Shown here: piece by piece, positions 1 to 5,015 of the stretch
Numbering within the stretch: position 1 is the first letter of the stretch
How the letters are laid out: each line of letters starts with the position of its first letter
Source of the DNA: Desulfurobacterium sp.
Lineage (GTDB): Bacteria; Aquificota; Aquificia; Desulfurobacteriales; Desulfurobacteriaceae
Reading direction: 5' to 3'
Length of the DNA stretch: 6,317 nt
Assembly (NCBI GenBank): GCA_003978805.1
Contig: QNYI01000106.1
Coordinates: 1-6,317 of the forward strand
The notes under the pieces: model-generated
The model's input: the letters and a program-made list of their open reading frames with translations, nothing else
Told to the model about the DNA's origin: nothing
The model's database searches: none
Program-made: the position numbers and the translations under genes

Positions 1-365
1 ATGCTTAAAAGGAGGTGGAGTTCTGCGTGTTCCTTTACAAAGGACTGGACAAAGAGGGTGGCTTTCTGAGGAGAGAGGCCGGCAGCAAGCCAGTCGGCCA
101 TCATTTCTATAGTGTTTTCGGAGAGAGAGCTGGTGTCATGGTATGAGGTGGTTATTGCGTGCCAGTCGGCGATGAAGAAGAAACATTCGGCCCTGTCCTG
201 AAGTTCTATCCACGTCTTTAGAGCTCCGAAGTAGTTACCGAGGTGGAGCTTTCCGGTAGGTCTCATCCCAGAGAGGACTCTCTTTATATCCTTAGGCTCT
301 TCGTACCTTTCAAGGGCAATTTTCATCTCCTTATCAACACTTGCAACGAGCATCTCTTCTTTCAT
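1..365 (-). CDS. trpS: Tryptophanyl-tRNA synthetase, N-terminal part (cut by window edge)
   Basis: Charges tRNA-Trp with tryptophan in the cytoplasm (class I aminoacyl-tRNA synthetase). My translation of the reverse strand gives 121 complete codons, and the gene continues past position 1. The family core begins at about residue 28 with KRVLSGMRPTGKLHLGNYFG. HLGN at residues 41-44 is the class I HIGH-type ATP-binding motif. It is followed by FFFIADWHAITT (about 61-72), DWLAAGL and then HAELHLLLSM at the cut end, all typical of bacterial TrpRS. The KMSKS loop and anticodon-binding part lie outside the window. The ATG directly follows the purC TAA (TAAATG). Its ribosome-binding site, GGAGG, lies in the last purC codons about 5 nt upstream, which supports this start and translational coupling to purC. 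Choosing this start leaves about 27 residues before the usual TrpRS beginning. In-frame Met5 and Met14 are alternatives but lack as good a site. Confidence 0.95.
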   Translation of the reverse strand, partial: MKEEMLVASVDKEMKIALERYEEPKDIKRVLSGMRPTGKLHLGNYFGALKTWIELQDRAECFFFIADWHAITTSYHDTSSLSENTIEMMADWLAAGLSPQKATLFVQSFVKEHAELHLLLS

Positions 366-1091
366 TTACTCCTCCACCTTCTCGTACCTCTCCATTATTC
401 TCCTGTAAACTTCCTTGTAGCTCTCAACAACTTTACCCATATCTTTCCTGAACCTGTCCTTGTCAAGGACTTCCATCGTGGACTTGTCCCAGAGCCTACA
501 GGAATCGGGAGTAATCTCGTCTGCGAGGATTACTTCTCCGCCGTGTCTGCCGAACTCAAGCTTAAAGTCAACGAGGGTTATATCTATGCGGTCAAAGAAC
601 TCCTTTAAGAGTTCGTTTACCCTTAAGGCCGTTTTTGTCATCTCTCCGAGCTCTTCCCTTGTAGCCCATCCGAAGAGGTAGACGTGGTTGGGGCAGACCA
701 TCGGGTCGTGAAGTTCGTCAGATTTAAAGAAGTACTCTACGAGAGGCTCTTTTAGTGGAGTTCCTTCCTTAACGCCGTAACGTCTTGAAAAACTCCCTGC
801 AGCGATGTTTCTGACTACAACTTCAACGGGGATAATTTCACACCTCTTTACGAGCATCTCCCTCGGGGAGAGCCTCTCTACGAAGTGGGTCTTTACCCCG
901 TGTTTCTCCAAGTATTCAAATATCACAGTTGAAATTGCGCAGTTGATAACCCCTTTGTCCTCTAAAATTTCCTTCTTTGCCCCGTCAAAGGCGGTGGTAT
1001 CATCCTTAAAGTACTGAACGAGGAGGTTTTCGCTGTCTGTTGTGTAGAGAACTTTGGCCTTGCCCTCGTAGAGTTTCTCCCGTTTTTCCAT
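366..1091 (-). CDS. purC: SAICAR synthetase (phosphoribosylaminoimidazole-succinocarboxamide synthase)
   Basis: Joins CAIR to aspartate using ATP, forming SAICAR in de novo purine synthesis (cytoplasm). The product is 241 aa, normal for the stand-alone bacterial enzyme. Visible signatures, numbered from the chosen ATG: KLYEGKAK at 6-13 (nucleotide-binding start of the fold), IIPVEVVVRNIAAGS at 86-100 (SAICAR synthetase signature 1), LVDFKLEFG at 173-181 (signature 2) and ADEITPDSCRLWD at 190-202. I place the start at the ATG at 1091 because GGAGGA at 1101-1096 sits 4-5 nt upstream. An in-frame TTG at 1103 would add four residues but overlaps that ribosome-binding site and has none of its own. 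purC is the first gene of a minus-strand unit with trpS directly behind it, and it is divergent from purF, another purine gene. The identification is firm; the exact start is slightly less so. Confidence 0.96.
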   Translation of the reverse strand: MEKREKLYEGKAKVLYTTDSENLLVQYFKDDTTAFDGAKKEILEDKGVINCAISTVIFEYLEKHGVKTHFVERLSPREMLVKRCEIIPVEVVVRNIAAGSFSRRYGVKEGTPLKEPLVEYFFKSDELHDPMVCPNHVYLFGWATREELGEMTKTALRVNELLKEFFDRIDITLVDFKLEFGRHGGEVILADEITPDSCRLWDKSTMEVLDKDRFRKDMGKVVESYKEVYRRIMERYEKVEE

Positions 1092-1095
1092 GTGT

Positions 1096-1101
1096 TCCTC
1101 C
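1096..1101 (-). promoter_or_regulatory. purC ribosome-binding site (decides the start)
   Basis: GGAGGA on the minus strand lies 4-5 nt before the ATG at 1091. It begins inside the competing TTG codon at 1103-1101, so it favours the ATG start of a 241-residue PurC. Confidence 0.75.
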
Positions 1102-1128
1102 AAAGCTAATACCTTTTTTGGTGGTTAA

Positions 1129-1134
1129 ATTATA
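1129..1134 (-). promoter_or_regulatory. Predicted -10 box of the purC-trpS promoter
   Basis: Reads TATAAT on the minus strand, a perfect sigma-70-type -10 hexamer about 38 nt upstream of the purC ATG. No good -35 hexamer lies 16-18 nt upstream; the best-placed bases are GAATTA, and they fall inside the purF -10 region. The predicted transcript would have a leader of about 30 nt. This is inferred from sequence only. Confidence 0.5.
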
Positions 1135-1146
1135 AGCTATTTGTGG

Positions 1147-1155
1147 TGCTATAAT
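1147..1155 (+). promoter_or_regulatory. Predicted extended -10 promoter of purF
   Basis: TGCTATAAT is a perfect extended -10 element (TGn plus TATAAT), which may explain why no clear -35 box is seen. Transcription would start near 1162, giving a leader of about 29 nt before the purF ATG. The hexamer lies where the -35 element of the divergent purC promoter would be. Confidence 0.6.
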
Positions 1156-1182
1156 TCTTAGCTCAGTCAAGTCTTTCAGGGT

Positions 1183-1188
1183 GAGGTG
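1183..1188 (+). promoter_or_regulatory. purF ribosome-binding site
   Basis: GAGGTG begins 8 nt before the ATG at 1191. It is complementary to the 16S rRNA tail and supports this start, which places the catalytic Cys at residue 5 after a short propeptide. Confidence 0.65.
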
Positions 1189-1190
1189 GG

Positions 1191-2579
1191 ATGAAGGAAT
1201 ACTGCGGTATATTCGGTATATACAATAACCCTAACGCCGCTTACTATACCTACTTAGGGCTCTACGCTCTCCAGCACAGGGGACAAGAAAGTGCCGGAAT
1301 AGCCGTAACGGACGGAAGTAGAATTACATACCACAGGGACTTTGGCCTTGTCTCTTCTGTTTTTAAAAACGACAGCCTTAAAAGACTTACGGGTCATACG
1401 GCCATTGGGCACAACAGGTACTCAACGTCGGGAGCTTCCGACTCCCCCGATAACATACAGCCGATTGTGGTCTCTTATAAGTATGGACAGCTGGCCATTG
1501 CCCATAACGGGAACCTCGTGAACGCCTTAGAGCTCCGGGAGGCACTGGAGGAGGAGGGTTCAATCTTTAGAGGAACTACAGATTCAGAGGTTATTGTCCA
1601 CCTGATAGTGAAGTCAAGGAAGAAGAGGTTCCTTGAGAAGTTACTGGACGCCCTTTCAAAGCTTAAAGGAGCTTACTCCCTCCTCGTTATGACCAACAAG
1701 AAACTCATTGCTGCAAGGGATCCGTGGGGATTTCGTCCCCTGTGTATGGGAGAGCTTAACGGTAGTCCCGTTTTTGCTTCTGAGACCTGTGCCTTTGACC
1801 TGATAGGTGCAAAGTACCTTAGGGACGTAGAGCCCGGAGAGATAGTTGTAGTTGAAAATGGACAGGTTAGCAGTTTGCGCCTTCCGGGAAGTGAAAGGTG
1901 CAGGAAGTCCCAGTGTATCTTTGAGTTTATCTACTTTGCAAGGCCGGACAGCCGTATCTTCGGCAGGAGCGTCTATGAGGTGAGGAAGGAGTTCGGAAGG
2001 GTCTTGGCGAGGGAGTATCCTGTAGAGGCAGACCTCGTTATTCCCGTTCCCGACTCCGGCGTTGTCCCTGCCCTCGGCTACTCTCAGGAGAGCGGTATTC
2101 CCTTTGAGATGGGACTGATAAGGAACCACTACGTAGGGAGAACCTTCATAAAGCCGGAACAAAGGATGAGGGATATAGGGGTTAAGGTGAAGCTTAACCC
2201 TATTCCGGAGCTCCTAAAGGGGAAGAGGATCGTCGTTGTGGACGACTCTATCGTTCGCGGAACAACGAGTAGGAAGATTATCAGGATGCTCCGAGAGGCA
2301 GGGGCAAGAGAGGTTCATATGAGGATAAGCTCACCACCTACAAAGTGGCCGTGCTACTTCGGTATAGATACTCCGACAAAAGACCAGCTCATAGCTTCCT
2401 CTTACTCGGTAGAGGAGATATGTAGGTTCATAGAAGCCGACAGTCTCGGTTATCTCTCCTTGGAAGGGATGATTAAGGCTACAGGCGGAAGGCCTGAGGA
2501 TTTCTGTACTGCCTGTTTTGACGGTAGGTATCCCGTGGACGTTCCCGAGACTGTTGTGGAACAGGCGAAGAAAAAGTAG
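1191..2579 (+). CDS. purF: Amidophosphoribosyltransferase (glutamine PRPP amidotransferase)
   Basis: Makes 5-phosphoribosylamine from PRPP and glutamine, the first committed step of purine synthesis (cytoplasm). The product is 462 aa, close to the Bacillus-type enzyme. It opens MKEYCGIFGIY. By analogy with processed family members, residues 1-4 would be removed so that Cys5 becomes the N-terminal nucleophile of the Ntn glutaminase domain. That domain also shows HNRYSTSG (74-81), AHNGNLVN (104-111), GTTDSEV (128-134) and RDPWGFRPL (176-184). The C-terminal phosphoribosyltransferase domain carries the PRPP loop VVVDDSIVRGTTS (348-360). Cys242 (QCIFEF), Cys388 (PCYFGID), Cys439 and Cys442 (FCTAC) match the four ligands of the [4Fe-4S] cluster known in B. 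subtilis PurF, so this is the Fe-S type, unlike the E. coli enzyme. It is divergent from purC and ends in TAG directly against the tRNA-Arg gene. Confidence 0.98.
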   Translation: MKEYCGIFGIYNNPNAAYYTYLGLYALQHRGQESAGIAVTDGSRITYHRDFGLVSSVFKNDSLKRLTGHTAIGHNRYSTSGASDSPDNIQPIVVSYKYGQLAIAHNGNLVNALELREALEEEGSIFRGTTDSEVIVHLIVKSRKKRFLEKLLDALSKLKGAYSLLVMTNKKLIAARDPWGFRPLCMGELNGSPVFASETCAFDLIGAKYLRDVEPGEIVVVENGQVSSLRLPGSERCRKSQCIFEFIYFARPDSRIFGRSVYEVRKEFGRVLAREYPVEADLVIPVPDSGVVPALGYSQESGIPFEMGLIRNHYVGRTFIKPEQRMRDIGVKVKLNPIPELLKGKRIVVVDDSIVRGTTSRKIIRMLREAGAREVHMRISSPPTKWPCYFGIDTPTKDQLIASSYSVEEICRFIEADSLGYLSLEGMIKATGGRPEDFCTACFDGRYPVDVPETVVEQAKKK

Positions 2580-2656
2580 TGGCGCGCCTGGCGGGACTTG
2601 AACCCGCGACGCCGGGATCCGGAGTCCCGGGCTCTATCCAGCTGAGCTACAGGCGC
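2580..2656 (-). tRNA. tRNA-Arg (anticodon CCG), CCA encoded
   Basis: The reverse strand folds into a complete 77-nt cloverleaf. The acceptor stem GCGCCTG/CAGGCGC is perfectly paired. The D stem is GCTC/GAGC with loop AGCTGGATA. The anticodon stem is CGGGA/TCCCG with loop CTCCGGA, giving anticodon CCG, which reads CGG. The variable loop is GCGTC. The T stem is GCGGG/CCCGC with loop TTCAAGT. G73 is the discriminator and CCA is encoded at 2582-2580. The D-loop and acceptor bases look like typical bacterial tRNA-Arg. Arg codons nearby are mostly AGG/AGA, but at least six CGG codons occur in the neighbouring ftsI, so this tRNA is needed. Its 3' CCA abuts the purF stop codon with no intervening base, in convergent orientation. 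Confidence 0.97.
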
Positions 2657-2671
2657 ACCCTGCAGGGAATA

Positions 2672-2677
2672 AATATA
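2672..2677 (-). promoter_or_regulatory. Possible -10 box for tRNA-Arg
   Basis: TATATT on the minus strand lies 15 nt before the tRNA 5' end. It is followed by TATT and a GC-rich palindrome, CCCTGCAGGG (2667-2658), within which transcription would start. A GC-rich discriminator is common at stable-RNA promoters. The -35 is weak: T-rich TTTTCA/TTTTTC around 2699-2693, inside the first ftsL codons. Confidence 0.35.
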
Positions 2678-2691
2678 GTCGGTTGAGGGCT

Positions 2692-2964
2692 GTGAAAAAA
2701 GCGTCCTTTTACCTCTGTGCCGTATTATACGTAGCCTCCTTCGTTTTGGCCATAGTTATTAGCGCAAAGGTTGCGAACATCCGTTCAAAGTGTACCCACC
2801 AGAAGGCAAAGATAACAAAGCTCGTAAAGGAGATAGAGAGCCTTAAAGAGGAAAACAACAGGTTAACGATAAGGTACTACTCCATACTCAACCCGAAGAC
2901 CGTTGATGAGAATAGCCGAAACCTTAGACTACTTAAGGAAAACGAGGTTAAATACTTGAAATGA
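2692..2964 (+). CDS. ftsL: FtsL-like cell-division protein
   Basis: A small bitopic membrane protein of about 90 residues, likely the FtsL component of the divisome that pairs with FtsB and activates the FtsW/FtsI septal synthase. Counting from a TTG at 2683, residues 1-7 are short and basic, 8-28 form one hydrophobic membrane helix (FYLC to VISA), and 33-62 form a charged coiled coil (KLVKEIESLKEENNRL). A C-terminal segment follows (LNPKTVDENSRNLRLL, then NEVKYL) with the pattern usual at the FtsL C-terminus. Its position directly before an ftsI-type gene, with an ATGA overlap, supports the call, because ftsL-ftsI adjacency is widespread. I prefer GTG at 2692, which has GAGG 3 nt upstream. 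TTG at 2683 would add three residues but has no ribosome-binding site at normal spacing. FtsL sequences diverge strongly, so identity rests on architecture and context; an FtsB-like protein is the alternative. Confidence 0.78.
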   Translation: MKKASFYLCAVLYVASFVLAIVISAKVANIRSKCTHQKAKITKLVKEIESLKEENNRLTIRYYSILNPKTVDENSRNLRLLKENEVKYLK

Positions 2965-4976
2965 AGTTCCTCTTAGCGTTAAAGGAGCTGATACTTAGGC
3001 TCTACAACTTTATAAGACCCTTTAAGGACGATAGGCTCAACCTTTTCCTCTTCATCTCTTTAGTTCTCGTCGTTATTTACGTAGGGAAGCTCTACCTTTT
3101 AACTTTCGCTCAGAGGGAGTTCTGGGTAGACTTGGTAGAAAAGCAGTTTGCCGGGGTTATAAAGATTTCCTCTGAGAGGGGGAAGATTCTTGATAGGAAT
3201 GGAGCTCTCCTCGCTGCCAGCGAGAAGGTGGTCTCTTTCTACGTAAGGCCTACCGAGATTAAGGATAGGGAGCTCTTTAAGAGAATTCTCCTTAGGGAAA
3301 AGGAAGTTCTTGAGGATTATGCCCGGAAGAAAGGCTTAAGTTATGAAAAGGTTGACAATGCCTTAAAGGTCTTAAAGGCTGTATCTTTGAAGGACATAGA
3401 TACCGCCTACAGGAAGAAGTACACCGTTGTTAAAAAGGACGGAAAAGTTATAAAAGTTCCCTTTGTTTGGCTTAAAAAGAGGGTTTCCTGCTCTCCTAAG
3501 GAGGCCTATAGAGCAGTTCGGGTAGCTTTAAGCGTCTACTACTTCCTTTCGGGGGAGGACAGGTTTAAGAAGAGGTATCCGGATCTTCTCGGCTACGTGA
3601 CGGAGTTTAAGAGGGTATACCCTTACGCTACTGGCTCTGTCGTTGTCGGTGTAACGAACAGGTCTGGAGAGGGACTTTCAGGTCTTGAGTACCTCCTTGA
3701 AAAGGAAAAGGTAATAACCGGTGACACGATTGTCCTTTCGGGGGAAAAGGATACCCGGGGTACGGTTTATCTTGGAAGTGAGGCAAGGCTTTTCCTGAGG
3801 AAGCAAAAGGGAAACAACGTCGTTACGACCATAGACGGGAACTTGCAGTACATTTTTGAGGAAACCGTAAAGAAGTTCGGTAAAAAGTGGCATCCCAACT
3901 TTATAAACGCGGTTCTGATGAACCCTTACACCGGGGACATTCTGGCCGTAGCGAGCTATCCCTACTATGAGTACGGAGAGAAAAAAGGGAGGAACTTCCT
4001 TTCAAAGCTCAATCCGAGGTTTATAACTGCTCCTTACGAGCCCGGCTCGGTTATAAAGCCCATAACCTTGGCTGCCGCTTTAAATGAAGGTCTGATAACG
4101 GCAGATACCGTGTTCTTCTGCCCGGCCAACTACCAAGTTGGGAACAAGGTCTTTCACAACGAATTTCACGGAAGGGACGTGGAGCTCCGGGCTTGGGAAA
4201 TTATCCAGTACTCCGACAACGTCGGGATAATAAAGGTAGCCCAGCTCCTCGGCAAGGAAAAACTCTATAAGTACTTTAAGGCTTTCGGCTTTGGGGAGAA
4301 GACCGGCATAGAACTCCCCGGTGAGAACGCCGGCAAGCTGCGCCACTGGAAAAGGTGGCGGGACGTTGAGTTTGCGACCCTTTCCTTTGGCCACAACATA
4401 ATGGTAACTACACTACAGCTTGCGGCGGCCTACTCGGCACTTGTAAACGGTGGCGTTTATGTAAAACCCCGCCTTCTCCTTGCCGTAGTTGACGATAAGG
4501 GAAGGGTCGTTAAGCGTTTTCCTGTCCTTAAGGAGAGGAGGGTAATCTCTGAGAGAACGTCTGAGGTGATGCGCAAGGTTCTCACTATGGTTGTTGAAGG
4601 GGGAACGGGAACGGGAACGAGGTTTGAGAACTTCTACGTTGGCGGGAAGACGGGAACAGCTTTAAAGTATGACCCTAAGATAAAGGCCTACAACAAGCGG
4701 AAGATTACCGCCTCTTTTGTAGGGGCTTTCCCCATGACGAACCCGAGGTTTGTTCTGGCTGTAACTGTTGACGAGCCAAAAGTTCCAAAGAGGGAGCTCT
4801 GGGCGAGCAAGATAGCCGTTCCCCTTTTCCGTGAGCTTGCAGAGAGGGTTCTCCTCTACGAGAGGGTAGCTCCCGATAAGAGAGAGTGCAGGTTAGAAAA
4901 GGATGGTTGCGTCGTTTGCTCTGACGTTAACGGAGAACTTCTTTTCACAGACGGCCTTGCGCGGAGTGAAAAGTAG
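2961..4976 (+). CDS. ftsI: Class B penicillin-binding protein, FtsI/PBP3 type (peptidoglycan transpeptidase)
   Basis: Cross-links septal peptidoglycan from the periplasmic side of the inner membrane. The product is 671 aa. A basic cytoplasmic N-terminus (1-25) precedes one membrane anchor (about 26-48). A pedestal/dimerisation region begins at RGKILDRNGALLA (73-85) and includes TNRSGEGLSGLEYLLEKE (232-249). The transpeptidase domain runs from about 290 to 635. All three active-site motifs are present: SxxK as Ser363-Val-Ile-Lys366 in EPGSVIKP, SxN as Ser418-Asp-Asn420 and KTG at 563-565 in GGKTGTA. ftsI fits better than the elongation-type mrdA because it follows an ftsL-like gene, but sequence alone does not exclude PBP2. 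The ATG overlaps the ftsL stop as ATGA, and the nearest GAGG lies 13 nt upstream, so translation is probably coupled. Odd points: a tail with Cys643, Cys650 and Cys653, and a GGAACG triplication before the KTG motif. It ends with tandem stops TAG TAA. Confidence 0.95.
   Translation: MKFLLALKELILRLYNFIRPFKDDRLNLFLFISLVLVVIYVGKLYLLTFAQREFWVDLVEKQFAGVIKISSERGKILDRNGALLAASEKVVSFYVRPTEIKDRELFKRILLREKEVLEDYARKKGLSYEKVDNALKVLKAVSLKDIDTAYRKKYTVVKKDGKVIKVPFVWLKKRVSCSPKEAYRAVRVALSVYYFLSGEDRFKKRYPDLLGYVTEFKRVYPYATGSVVVGVTNRSGEGLSGLEYLLEKEKVITGDTIVLSGEKDTRGTVYLGSEARLFLRKQKGNNVVTTIDGNLQYIFEETVKKFGKKWHPNFINAVLMNPYTGDILAVASYPYYEYGEKKGRNFLSKLNPRFITAPYEPGSVIKPITLAAALNEGLITADTVFFCPANYQVGNKVFHNEFHGRDVELRAWEIIQYSDNVGIIKVAQLLGKEKLYKYFKAFGFGEKTGIELPGENAGKLRHWKRWRDVEFATLSFGHNIMVTTLQLAAAYSALVNGGVYVKPRLLLAVVDDKGRVVKRFPVLKERRVISERTSEVMRKVLTMVVEGGTGTGTRFENFYVGGKTGTALKYDPKIKAYNKRKITASFVGAFPMTNPRFVLAVTVDEPKVPKRELWASKIAVPLFRELAERVLLYERVAPDKRECRLEKDGCVVCSDVNGELLFTDGLARSEK
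4602..4619 (+). repeat. Three tandem copies of GGAACG inside ftsI
   Basis: Three exact 6-bp units encode Gly-Thr-Gly-Thr-Gly-Thr (residues 548-553), ten residues before the KTG motif. They are in frame, so a slip of one unit would add or remove Gly-Thr without breaking the frame. Confidence 0.85.
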
Positions 4977-4996
4977 TAAAATTAGCCATCAATCAA

Positions 4997-5014
4997 CCTT
5001 AAAGGGGTAAGGAG
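4997..5014 (+). promoter_or_regulatory. thrS leader: small hairpin overlapping the ribosome-binding site
   Basis: In the 39-nt gap between ftsI and thrS, CCTTA (4997-5001) can pair with TAAGG (5008-5012) around the loop AAGGGG (5002-5007). Two Shine-Dalgarno-like stretches are present. AAGGAG (5009-5014) lies only 1 nt before the ATG, unusually close. AAGGGG, the hairpin loop, lies 8 nt before the ATG. No T-box or other long leader fits in this gap, and I see no terminator between ftsI and thrS. Confidence 0.4.
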
Positions 5015-5015
5015 T

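Larger units (their letters stand above)
1128..1156. repeat. Inverted repeat in the purC/purF divergent promoter region
   Basis: AATTATAAGC (1128-1137) and GCTATAATT (1148-1156) are inverted copies with one extra A in the left arm. AATTATA and TATAATT match perfectly over 7 bp. The two outward-facing -10 boxes form the arms. The symmetry may simply come from back-to-back promoters, or it may mark a dimeric regulator site. Confidence 0.6.

Noticed and set aside
243..1017. Several plus-strand open frames opposite trpS and purC
   Set aside because: They overlap two well-supported minus-strand genes and have no motifs of their own.
1165..1170. TTGACT on the minus strand as a -35 box for purC
   Set aside because: It lies 30 nt from the TATAAT at 1134-1129, and nothing -10-like occurs 16-18 nt downstream of it.
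1104..1190. Purine riboswitch or T-box leader upstream of purC, purF or thrS
   Set aside because: The leaders are about 30-40 nt, too short for these elements, and show none of their conserved motifs.
1656..2162. Open frame of 168 codons on the minus strand inside purF
   Set aside because: It lies wholly antisense to a certain gene, shows no recognisable motif and has no ribosome-binding context; it is a by-product of purF codon use.
2600..2640. GC-rich hairpin after purF as an intrinsic terminator
   Set aside because: The paired bases are the tRNA anticodon and T stems read from the other strand, and no T-run follows on the plus strand.
2580..2656. tRNA gene as the integration site of a mobile element
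   Set aside because: The tRNA is intact, its flanks are housekeeping genes, and no duplicated 3' tRNA end or integrase is present in the window.
2658..2667. Perfect 10-bp palindrome CCCTGCAGGG as an operator or attachment site
   Set aside because: It is a single short site next to a tRNA 5' end with no integrase or direct repeat nearby. It is more simply explained as the GC-rich start region of the tRNA transcript.
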